Part shown: positions 22,701 to 33,040 of the stretch, piece by piece
Numbering within the stretch: the stretch's first letter is position 1
Layout of the letters: each line of letters begins with the position of its first letter
Source: Paracamarosporium sp. OC-R06-R3
Taxonomy: Eukaryota > Ascomycota > Dothideomycetes > Pleosporales > Didymosphaeriaceae
Length of the DNA stretch: 64,000 nucleotides
Direction: 5' to 3'
Assembly (NCBI GenBank): GCA_019828545.1
Contig: JACVRA010000259.1
Span: 1-64,000 of the forward strand
Made by a program: the position numbers and the translations under genes
Notes under the pieces: generated by a model
Database searches by the model: none
Seen by the model: only the letters and a program-made list of their open reading frames with translations
Told to the model about the DNA's origin: nothing

Positions 22701-23902
22701 ACCCATCATGTGAACAGGCACCAAGTCTTCCTACAAGCCCTCCACGATCCTATTTCCATATTATGTCTATATCATGTATGTTGCGAAACAGCCACGCGTT
22801 CCTACAAACCAACGACACCCGCTCGTTAACGAGCTCACTCAGCCCTAAACTTTGTCTTCCACCTCACCCGCACGATACCTATAACCACACATCATCCACA
22901 CCAACCAGCATCAACAGCACAACCATACCCGTAGCCCCCAACCTCCCATCTCACGTCCACCACCAACGCCCGCGTCTCTAACACACCACGTCCCTACCAC
23001 AACCCCCATACCACCCACCATATACCACACCAAACCCACACCCGCCAACCCAACCCAGCACCCACAACCCTACACCCCACCCAGCCACCCAAACCACACA
23101 CCACGCGCCTTCAATTTCCCACCCAACCCACAGACCACGTCCGTCCGCCCGCACTAGACCACGCTACCAGCACTACGCCTCACCACCCGCCAGACCAGGC
23201 GGGGTCCATCGTGGCAGTGGATCCGCACCGCGCAGCGCAGCGCAGCGCATCACCGACGGCGTCCAACGCGTGCGTGTGCGATGGGAAACCCATGTCCAGG
23301 GCGTCGGACCAAAGAGTCTAACGGCGTGGCGCGAGTAGTGATAGCGTTGGTGTGGGAGGGTGATGAATCGTGTGTGGAGGTAGGTCGGTGTCGCGTTTTG
23401 CGTGCGAGATGCGGTATTACGTGTGTCTTTGGTGTGTGTTGTGAGTGAGGTTATGTGTGGGTGGGGAAGGTGCTGGCTGTGTTGCTTGAGTGCGGCGCAG
23501 AGACTAGATTGCGGCTGCGGCTGCGATCGCGTGTGGTCTTCGTGGTGATGAATGCGTGGTGAAAATATGGAGATTGAACGTTGTAGACGATATGATATGT
23601 GCCGGTGATAACGTGCATGTAGTTCGTAGACATTCAGCTCATCGCAGGGGCGAGAAAGACGTCGAGGAAGACGTATACCGTGCGTAGGACACTGACACTG
23701 ATGGGAGACATAGACACACGCACATGTATGGCTCATGTTCATGAACAAAGAAAACTAACGTTGATGACTACATGGTATCATAATATATCATTCCCCCAAG
23801 CCCAAGTAGCGCGACCGCGCACAAAACAACCACTCTTCCTTACACCGCAACGCCCTCATGCTCATTTCCCTGATCTCCACACAACAATCCCAGCCCATTA
23901 CT
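19742..23902. other. 4.1-kb gene-poor region
   Basis: No frame on either strand has both an ATG and protein-like composition or recognisable splicing. The part nearest 19742 is the promoter and perhaps a long leader of the Rua1-type gene. The stretch 20700-22700 is GC-rich and unique-looking, apart from a small imperfect tandem repeat at 22051. 22800-23170 is a C/A-rich low-complexity tract on the + strand, and 23227-23250 carries four GCGCA units. The last 150 bases are the 3' flank of the membrane-protein gene. Confidence 0.45.
22051..22114. repeat. Imperfect tandem duplication, about 32 bp x 2
   Basis: Two adjacent units begin CCGCTCCTC and end CTGTTTAAC(A)GG (22051..22083 and 22084..22114), with substitutions and a small indel between them. 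No function is apparent. Confidence 0.6.
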
Positions 23903-25736
23903 CTACTTCTTCCCAACCAGCACATCACACCCTCCATTAAGCGCCTTAAACACCATGGTGCTACCACCCCCATCTCCCTTCTTCGCCTCCACCCGATTAA
24001 ATCCAGGCCTCTCATCCTGTCGAATAAGCTCCAGATCCTTTCCTTGTAGGTGCAAAACACCCGTGACGCTCTGGCCCTCGAGATGACCTTCCCATTCCTG
24101 CGGGTACGACAGATTGATCTGCCCGCTGATACTAGTATGCGTGCTGAAGAGCTTGCGCATGGCCGTCCCAGGCGTCTTGTACGGTGCTCCGAGCTTGATT
24201 TTTGTCTCGCCGTCGGTAGTCTTGCTGGTGAGGATGGAGTCGTAGTCGCCAGAGGAATACGGCATAAGATCGACGTTGATGGAGCCCGCGACAGAGGATA
24301 ATTCTGTTTTAGCGCCGTGGATGAAGGTCCCGTCTATGGAGCCAGCCGTGCTGTTGATGCTGACGATGTAGTCGCGCTCGGGGATGTTCTTGCGCTCGGT
24401 ATCAACGCGGATGCTGCCGGACATGGTGTTTGCGTAGAAAAGCGCAGCGGTTGGGCCGTCTGCGGCTTTCTCCTTCGGATCGACGTTGACGTTTACAGAG
24501 CCTGATTTCGTGACGATGGAAAGGAGGTCGAGGAGCGAGTACTTTCCGCTGATGGAACCGGAGATGGTCTCTAGGCGTGTCTCGCGGGAGTTGAAGGACG
24601 TGGCGTCGAGGGTACCAGTGGTAAGGGTGATGGAGGTTCCGTTCGTGACAGAGAAGTTAACGCCTTCGTGAATCTGCATGCCTAGGTGTATCGCCGAAAC
24701 ATGGAAGTTTTCGAGGGTGGCGCCGGGTGCCATGTAGAGGACAACGGAAATGCCCAGGCACGCATCACCGCTATGGATGCCGTCGAAGCCATCTGGGAAA
24801 GAAGGGTCGCCGATTGTAAGGCTGGTTGACGTGTACGAGTACTTGATGTTGTCCACGTCGACTGGACTTGATACGGCGTACGACAACTTAGCCTCAATGG
24901 TGCCGGCGGCTTGCTCTGGGGGCGCTTGGGTGACGTGGATCCAGCCGGATACTCGCTTGTAGGGGCCATCGAGCTGATGCACAGCTTCCACGATGTTCAA
25001 CTGAGAGGGTTTGCCAAACATTATCTCCTCGCTCTTTATGTTGTAGTTCTTCTTTCCACATGCGGCGGGCCATCGGATGGGAAAGCTTTCTTTGCCTTTC
25101 GTCGGTCTCGACGGCACCGGAGAGTCAGACTGAGCTGGCTGTGCGGGTACGGGTGTCACTACTGCGGACTGCATAGCAATCAGTATCGATCTGCACTGCA
25201 TTTGACACCAATCTGCTCACCTTGTTGTCTCTGTGCGCCAACGCTGCGATGATGACAACCAACATGATGATCGCTAGTATTGCCGCCAGCCATTTCCACC
25301 ATCTGTTCTTCGAAAAGCGTTCCCGGAAGCTCCGCCTTCGGTATCTTCCATCCTTGTGTCCCTCCTCCCTCAGCGGCGTCAATGCCGGCCTCTCCTCATT
25401 CAGCAATCCAACTCCTTCCCCTCTCCATCCCATAGGCGTAGTTGCCTCCAAATAGCTCGGCGGCGCATCCTGTCCCACAAATGTCTCCAACAACGGCGTC
25501 CGCTCCTGGGAATACCTTGTTGGACTACTTATCGTCACCTGCGGCTTCTTTGTGCCCTTGTTCGCAGCCTCTGTGTCGATGTACATGACGTCGGAGGGTA
25601 CACTGCTGGCACACCTCGAGTTCACGCCTTGTCTGAAGTAGCCGTCGGTGGGACTAGATAGCGGATCTGTAATAGTCGAGTAGAAAGAAGCGGCGTCGTC
25701 GTCCCTGTGCGTGCGATTATACCGCGAGGAATTCAT
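23903..25736 (-). CDS. Single-pass membrane protein with DUF4097-like beta-repeat ectodomain
   Basis: Two exons, 25736..25221 and 25168..23903 (52-bp intron), give 593 residues. Residues 1-145 are cytosolic-type and Ser/Pro-rich with PPSYLEATTP. A basic patch RRRSFRERF leads into one membrane segment (about 146-167, WLAAILAIIMLVVIIAAL). The remaining 420 residues are a beta-rich region with repeated S(I/V)xG and xxSGSI turns (ISGSISGKY, KSGSVNVNV, MSGSIRVDT, STAGSIDGT, VAGSINVDL), the pattern of DUF4097-type right-handed beta structures called putative adhesins. The topology suggests a type II protein with an outer domain. The function is unknown; cell-surface or wall contact is plausible. 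The start is the first ATG in frame, before NSSRYNRTHRDDD. Confidence 0.75.
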
Positions 25737-26467
25737 GGCGGGTAGGCCCAATTAAATAATGGAGATGGCTAAGAAATAGGAGATGCGATGTGCTTGATCT
25801 GCGTGTTCGGGGAGCTTGGCTGGAAGGGTATGTCACATTTGTTTCGGGGAGTGGAAACGCGGAGGGTTTGAGGACGTGCTTGGCTGCGAACGCTTCCGCA
25901 TCGCGAACATGATGGCATTTTATCGTTTTTTGGCTATCGAATTGTTGTCGAGGATGAATACGAGATTGGATAAGCAGAGGGTAAGCAAGGATACGCGTCG
26001 CTGCAGGTTGTCGCAAGGCAGCAGGTGTGGGGAGAGGGGCAATTGGCTGTGGTGAGCGATGTGGTGCTGCTGTCGCGATGCCTCAGGCTGTTTTTGGCGG
26101 GGGCACGTCAGACGCTAGGGAGGAGAGGGAAGGTCCGCCTGCGATCTGTGCTGCGACGCCATGTCTGACTGCACATCTGCTGTCTTTGTGGGGGCAGCGA
26201 TCGACGATGTATGAGAAGAACTCATGCTTCATACTTCATACTAAGGAATTATCTACTGGTGCAACCAAGGCCTACGAGTACAGCCCTATGACTAGCTTGA
26301 CATGCCAACGCAGGAACTGCACCAAGCACTCTGCTCTCAGCATAGTAACAGACCATCTCCTTGAATACAGCGACATGCATTCATCCATCCAAGGTCTGCT
26401 AATTCAAATCATTCCACGATCTTGACCTCAACATCCTGACCAAACTTCCACCCAGCCACTCCCAACC
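25737..26467. other. Intergenic region, no gene seen
   Basis: It holds the promoter of the membrane-protein gene at the left end and the 3' flank of the AIG2-like gene at the right end. No coding signal is visible between. Confidence 0.5.
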
Positions 26468-27406
26468 CTACAGAAGCCTCCCCTCATCACCACAAAACCT
26501 GAACGTCAATCCAGGAACAACCCTCCCCCCAGCATAAATCTCGCACCTCACCACTTCATAGCTACTACTTTCATATCTCCTAAGCTCATCCTCGTGCTCC
26601 TTACTCTCCACCTCATACATCCACCCCTGTACCCTATCCCTTCCTGTCCCATCCACAAGCGCACGATAAGGCCCCCATTTCCTTATCTTCCCCCGCTGTA
26701 TCGTCGCAGTATCCAGTGAAGGCAAATAGTCCAGGTTCAGTAGTCTGGCTAGCCTTTCTGGCTCCGCTAACGTGCCGTAGAAGAAGTAAGGCACGGGGTA
26801 CTCGTTCCGGTGGGGGTGGGGCGAGCTGGAGATGCGATTCTGCGGTAACATGGCGTCGACACCGAGTGTGGGAGCGATTGAGATGTCTGATAGGTCCTTT
26901 ACAGCGGAAGCAGGGAGAGGGACGATGGGGAGGTCTGGTGGCAAGGCATGTTCTAGCGCAGTGACGGTTGCGGCGTCTACAACCGCAGAGCTCATGTCGC
27001 CTGTGTCGTTAACTACGATCCGCGGTGGGTGTGTAAGTCCTGCCATGAGTTGGATATCCGCGACCGTCAGACCGCCGACAAGCTTGACGAGATAATGCTC
27101 TCTCTTCTTCGTGCCCGAAGTCGCTGTCCGCGGATGCTGTTGCCGGGGTTGACTTGCAGCGGATTTCATGAAGTGATGAGAGTAGCTCTCTCTGTCGTGG
27201 CCTTGGACTTCTGCGGTGTTGCGCATGAGTTCCCATTGCTCGTCCGTGACGGTGATGCGAGACGGGTTCTGGAAGTGTGTTGTGATGGCTGCTTCCGCTT
27301 GTGCGGCTGTGTATCCAAAGAGCTGCACCCAACGATCCACATCCGCGTAGGTGTCGGCCGTTGTGCTGGCCTGGGCCATATCCTCAAGGACGATGAGCAT
27401 GTCCAT
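26468..27406 (-). CDS. AIG2 / gamma-glutamylcyclotransferase-like protein
   Basis: One exon encodes 312 residues from an ATG at 27406. The C-terminal 110 residues carry the AIG2/GGCT fold: YFFYGTLAEPERLARLLNL with the YGTL loop that binds the gamma-glutamyl part, KWGPYRALV, VQGWMYEVES and the acidic helix EHEDELRRYES, whose Glu lies where the family catalytic Glu is expected. GGCT enzymes release 5-oxoproline from gamma-glutamyl peptides, but many fungal AIG2 proteins have no proven substrate. The N-terminal 190 residues are unusual for the family, with a helical segment (YADVDRWVQLFGYTAAQAEAAI) of unknown role. The gene follows the membrane-protein gene on the same strand, with no sign of a functional link. 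Confidence 0.75.
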   Translation of the reverse strand: MDMLIVLEDMAQASTTADTYADVDRWVQLFGYTAAQAEAAITTHFQNPSRITVTDEQWELMRNTAEVQGHDRESYSHHFMKSAASQPRQQHPRTATSGTKKREHYLVKLVGGLTVADIQLMAGLTHPPRIVVNDTGDMSSAVVDAATVTALEHALPPDLPIVPLPASAVKDLSDISIAPTLGVDAMLPQNRISSSPHPHRNEYPVPYFFYGTLAEPERLARLLNLDYLPSLDTATIQRGKIRKWGPYRALVDGTGRDRVQGWMYEVESKEHEDELRRYESSSYEVVRCEIYAGGRVVPGLTFRFCGDEGRLL

Positions 27407-30400
27407 GTTTGCTGATATGTTGTGGAAAGTTTGAGTTGCTCAAGTTCAGTCCGGAATTTCAAAGTACAAGGTAATTTCGCACTTAGTTTTTTACACAATC
27501 AAAGTCTGGGAAGTCGCACTGCTTACTCCTACTATTAATGCAAGTGCTTGTTTTCCACAGGCGCTGCATGTTGAGTCAAAACTAAACCACGGTAAGTGAA
27601 CATATCGTTCCATGGTCCACATGCCACCTCTCAACAAACGAGTGGTAACAGAGCAACGAGAAAGAACCATTACGCCAGGCAACACTCTACAAAAGCAAAT
27701 TTCCGCAAGATTTGCTGTTCATTACTGCAAGTATCTATCCCGACGGTCCTCGCATCACTTCCCATTTATCGAAGACGTTCGCTTCCAAATCTACCACAAC
27801 CCGCAGGAGCTCAACCAGACGTAGTAACACAAGGAGCCTCCGCAATTACAAAACTGTATGTCAAAATAAATTGTAATAACCCCAAAAGCCAAGCGCAAGA
27901 TTAGACTTGCATTATCTTCCACAAAACAACAGCAACAACCTGAGCTTATCAATCGCTTACCACAGCATTTGTCTCCGCCTCAAAAGTCCAACTACAAGAT
28001 CCCGAATTGGAAGCTGTCAATATTGATACGGGGCCACAATCTGCCGATGCTATTGGTAGTCTTGGCTCCGATTTGGAATTCGCGACGAAAGACCTTACCC
28101 CACTCCCACACCTCTTCCTTACCTTAATTATCCTTCTCTTGTTAGTCATGACAATTACCTTGTGCCCAGCACGTTACACATGACGACATACTCGAATATC
28201 GTTTCACCGATAGTCTCTCTCCGTTAGAATCCACACGCTGAGATCCCAGATTGTTCTCTGAAGCAAGACAAGCACCACTAAGATGCGTCGAGGTTGGGTG
28301 TTTAGATTTGACGCAGAATATGAGTCTTCTATCAATCTTTCCTTGCTATAAGGTAGCTAGGGTTGCTCTGGGTTGTTTTTGATATGCGCTCATTGGGACG
28401 AGGACAGGAGAACAAAGAGGGATCGCAAAACAGGTTAACGTTCGCATAGGCTTTAAACCACTGTACAAAACTTACTTTAGGTGGCTGTTGCTACTGGGAT
28501 TATCTCTGATATGTTACCTTTTATAACGTCGCGTATAGCTGATTGAATTCTAGTGCTCGCGTTAGGAGTAGTTGATTAAAGGCGTTGCAACTCTGTCTTC
28601 TGAACCGCAGTGAAATATTCGACTTCTGCATCGATTGTTGAGGCATAACTCCTTGCTATCCTCACCAAACCATACATTTGCAATGACTCTAAGGGGGACT
28701 ATTGACGAGCAGGGCCATACAAAACTACAAGATTAGTAACTACAAAGCATTTGGTGCTTAACTCCGCTTTGGAGCCTAAAGCCAACTCGCTGGGTCCAAA
28801 CTTGGCCCAACAACAACTAGTGATCGCAAAGCTACCCTGAAGCTGAACTCAAGAACCAGTATAGAAAACATATTTCATGGTCTGATTGGAGACGCACACC
28901 ACTTTTCCCGCACGTACTCTAATAGACGATAACCCCGGAGAAAGATGAACCACTCGCGAGATCCTCTCGGTCTACATGGCGTGTATCGTTTTGGAGTAAT
29001 ACACAGTCTAGATATATCACGCACTGCAACGAACTGCACCGAAAAGTACCCTTTGAACAAGACTTGTACTGGCGCCATTGAAATCCTAAGCAGTATACAC
29101 CCTTCTCCCCAAAACCGAATACCCACCACTACGCGCCCTCTACCCCTACCTCTACCTTGACCCGGGAATAACCACCACATCATTGGGTTACCCACCCAGC
29201 CACCCACCACCAAAGTTAAATCCTCGGTACAACAACCCCCGACAAAACCTCCACACGACACGCCACAAGACGACACGACCAAACACAGCAGCGTCCCTGC
29301 AACAACCGGACTTCACCCTCCCCTTCGGAGATCCCCGAGCCCCCATCCGTCTAAACGGCTAATCTAGGCATACAGTTACCGAGCGCCGGGCCTACGTCTA
29401 CACGTAGGTAGCACGTCGACCCACTTAGCCATCGACTGACGCGATCTGGACTTGGGGGAAGGGAACGGAACGGCAGTGCCGAGGTCTTGCGGTTCGGCAC
29501 AGGGTCAGGCTACGACGGCGATCACGCTTGATGATGAGATGTGAGGGTGCACACTAGGGCTTGCGATCTATTCTGGGAAGGTGCGTGGTGTTGGGCTTGC
29601 TCACCTGGGGAATTAGCCTGGAGGTGTTTGCGGATGGGATACCTATTGGGGATATGGGAAGAGGGCTTCGTCATGAAGATTCTTTGGCATGGGGATGGGG
29701 ATGGGATGTGAGGATCGTCCGAGCGAGGTGGTGCGAGGATGTTGATGTTTACGTTCACTGCTCTATAAACAATGCCGTCGTTTGTCTGCGTAACGTCACG
29801 TCACGTCAATCGCACGTGGGATTCCACCAAGCACGTGTCTCCCTATCCTGTCGGGATCCGGATGAATTTTCTCGGCAGACGTCCAGGTCGCGAGCAAGCG
29901 TGGACGGCGGTGGGTCTCGCTCGGCGCCGTCCCGCGGCCGCAGCGCATCGCAGATGGCGCTAAGCCCGTACGTAGTCGGGCCTTGTGCGTAACGCGCAAG
30001 ATGCGACGAGCTAAGCCGATGAGGTGGACCTTCAGTGTCGGATAAGCGTCGGTATGGCTTGTAGGCATCGTGCAGCGGGCGTACTTCTTCCGACGACCAC
30101 GATTGTTGTTTTCCGTGTTCAAAGTCTTCAGGGGAAATTGTCGTTGTTTAGGGTGAATAAAATGAAAAAACTTTTGGCTACTGTCAAAATGGTAAATACT
30201 ATAAAACTTCATGCTTCAGTCGTATAGGGAGTGTAGCTGTAGCTTGCTTGTCTTCAACTGCCATACACGCCTACCGACGCATCACCGAGGTTATACACGC
30301 TTATAGACGCAGTCACTGAAGGCTCCCGATACAACAAGCTCGTCATTGGGCTGTACAGAGTATTGTGTAAAACAAAGCATCGGGAAGCGCACTAGCATCG

Positions 30401-30594
30401 TATGATTCACACTGGGTGGGTACCTGTGGGGAGGAAGAGAATGTGGAGTCTCGGGAGAGATAACGAAAAAGATATCGGTGTTTAATTATGTCGTACTATG
30501 AGTGCTCATGATGCGGAGGATGCTACGGATGCCTTCAGAACGCCGGCAATGCGATTTGGTACTAAGGAGATTCGTCAAGTCGGAACGTAATTCG
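27407..30594. other. 3.2-kb intergenic region, no gene seen
   Basis: No credible gene on either strand. The region 29070-29340 is C/A-rich low complexity on the + strand. A dense group of ACGT-core sites lies at 29793-29837. The right end is the 3' flank of the CoA-transferase gene. Several open frames exist but lack an ATG or sensible composition. Confidence 0.45.
29793..29837. promoter_or_regulatory. Cluster of ACGTCA (CRE-like) and CACGTG (E-box) sites
   Basis: ACGTCACGTCACGTCA (29793..29808) holds three overlapping bZIP-type ACGTCA sites. CACGTG follows at 29813..29818 and again in GCACGTG at 29832..29837. A TATAAAC lies just upstream at 29764. Such a group is typical of a regulated promoter, but no gene starts nearby. 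Confidence 0.4.
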
Positions 30595-32538
30595 TTAGCT
30601 CTGCAACATGTCGTTGTCCACTTCCCAATCTTGCCAGGTGGGTTTGTCGAAGCCGTTCGGTCGGGAGCTGCGTAGGAAACCATTCCATGTGCCTTCCACC
30701 TCGACGACAGGCCTGATAGTGCGGACACTGGCATTGAAGCCCTGGCTGAAGCATTCTTGCATGTGTTTCTCGTCGAACAGCTCGGGGTGTGTCCTCCTCA
30801 TGGTTTTCAAAGCACGCTTGCCAACCTCATCGACCGAGTCATTATGGCGCAGCTTGAAAAATTCGTCATCATGCTGCTCCCTAAGTTTCGCCATCATGGT
30901 ATCGTCGTACAGCCCTAGCTGGAGTAGATATATATCGTACTGGCATAGCGAAGTTGTGCCAAAATAGCTTCCACCATATTTTGCTCGGTTGTACAGACCG
31001 GTCAACGCTGCGATCGTTCCCATGCAGCCTGTGCCGTAGTCGCTCATGGGGAATGGCGGCACGACAGGTTCGTCGAGGCCCATAGCGAGGCCTTGTGCCC
31101 ATGCGACGCCTGATACGCAATCTGCGATTTGCTGCCATCCCGGTCGCGACGACCAGGGCCCGACATGACCGAAGCAGTCCTCAGCCACGTACACGATGCC
31201 ACGTTTGCGATGCTTGGTAAGCTGTAGAATCTGACTGGGGCCGTATCCGAGACGCTTCAGACTGCCGGGCCGGTATCCGTCGAGTATGACATCGGCGGAC
31301 TGCAGCAGTTCTTCAAAGATGTTGCGGTCGCTCGGATCGCGCAAGTTCAGCTCGGCGGCGTGTTTGCCTAGATTGCCGTCCACTTGGAAGAACGGTACGT
31401 CTGATAGATTGGGCGATGTGATTTTGATGACCTCGGCGCCGTATTCAGCCAAGCCACGTCCCATTGCGGGGCCTGCAATTATCCGGCATAGTTCAAGGAC
31501 CCGAATTCCTGCCAAGATCTGGGGTTTGGGTGCCGATGACGAGGCAAAAGGGAAAGGAGCAGAGGGTGACTCAGACTCCAGCGTATCAACCCTCCACGGT
31601 GGCTCTTGCAGTAGAGCTTGACCGTGTTCGGTTGTCTGAAAGTCTTCCCACTTCAGACAGGTTACACCTAGTGGCACATGTCAGTGACGTCAGGGATGAC
31701 GAGAAGGGTCAGGGTAAATTGTTATGCGCATGGCGAATGGTGCACGTACCCGCCTGCTTGATCTCCCAATTCATCTCTTCGAGCTGGTCGACCGTGTACT
31801 GTTTTACATGATCTTCGATGATCTTGATACATTCGCGGTACTCGGTGAGGTCTGGTCGGTGGCCCTCCAAACCGATCATGTTCAACGCTTTAGTAGCCTC
31901 GAGAGAGCCATGGAGATGGAAATATTCGCCAGGATTCTTGGTTTCGTAGAGGTTTGCGGAGAGTCTACGGTAGAGGATGGACTGGGCCTGGAGAAGATCG
32001 GTGTCTAGAAGACGTTAGTTAGATGGAAACATCTATAGATGGCTCGACATTTTGGAAGAAGGATGGCGTGTTATAAATCCTAGGGCAACATGTTGTGTAA
32101 TGCTTGAGGTTGTATGGCGAATAGCCTACCTTTTAAGTATTTCTTCACCTTGGGATGCGCCTTGTCCATGCCACCAACAGTGGCGAGATAGGTGGAGAAG
32201 AGGAAGGCCGAAGCCCGTTCCAAGTCGACATTGATTTTTCGTTCCGGAACCTCGGTTTTCAAGTCTGCTATCGACGCTGCCACTCCAGCTTCGACAGCCT
32301 TGAGAGCTGATATGGCTTCGGTCTGTTTCAAAGGACTTGGAAAATAGGGACTCCCCGTGTTGGCCGTCGAAAAATGTGCGCGGGCAACATGTGGGAGGCA
32401 TTCTTCTGGGAGCTGGCCTTTGACCTGCTGCAGGAGATGCCTCAGAGCAGCATGCGTGCCATGGAGCAGAGCGTCAGTGCTGCTGTGGGAGGCAGTCCCG
32501 TTTGCGTGACCATTTACAGCACCCATGAAAGGCGACAT
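30595..32538 (-). CDS. CoA-transferase family III (CaiB/BaiF-like) enzyme
   Basis: Three exons, 32538..32130, 32004..31750 and 31667..30595 (introns 125 and 82 bp), give 578 residues with consistent phases. The protein has the two-part layout of fungal CaiB/BaiF proteins. Conserved parts include LAGIRVLELCRIIAGPAMGR, LAEYGAEVIKI, NLRDPSDRNIFEELL with ADVILDGYRPG SLKRLGYGP (the loop after the CoA-binding Rossmann fold), and GHVGPWSSRPGWQQIAD. This family moves CoA between carboxylic acids or racemises acyl-CoAs. The fungal members with this long N-terminal half are not biochemically defined, so the substrate is unknown. The protein has no clear targeting signal. The ATG at 32538 is the first in frame. 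Confidence 0.85.
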
Positions 32539-33040
32539 GCTCGGAGCCTAGAAGCCCCAACCAAGAGTGGAAAGAGACAAAGGGAGAGGCAGGATGATGA
32601 TGGAAGGCATGCGGGCGGGCCGAGCGTAAATATGCTCTGTTTCGCTCGGAAAGCCGTTGCGGGCTCGATCTGCTAGCGACATAGCGCGTGCAGAGGCTAA
32701 ATCAGGCCCGCGGAGAGCGGTGCGGCCGCGGGTGCAGGCAGACGCGGTAGGGCTGGCGGCGGGCTGCATGGCGAGGGCGGCGGCACGTTGTTCAGCGCCG
32801 AGGGTGAATGCGATGTGAGGGGGAGTGGAGGTCGGTGCGTGCTAGCGCCATCAACACAGGCTTGGCGCTCGCGAGGACCCGAAGAGACGCGCCTCGAGTC
32901 TAACAAAGGCAAAACGGGCGATCCAACCACCCGCCCTCGAGACGTCTCTTTGGCCACTGCGACGCCAATCACCTGCCGTACGCAGCGCCTGCTACGTCGC
33001 CAGCATCAGCATGCCCGCCCCCCGCAGCTGAGGGCACTTG
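32539..33040. other. Divergent promoter between the CoA-transferase and Zn2Cys6 genes
   Basis: About 500 bp, GC-rich, between two genes transcribed away from each other. No extra gene is supported. Confidence 0.45.

Noticed and set aside
29561..29992. 143-residue frame with a hydrophobic start
   Set aside because: It begins with TTG, no ATG precedes the hydrophobic part, and the composition turns Arg/Ser-rich and non-conserved.
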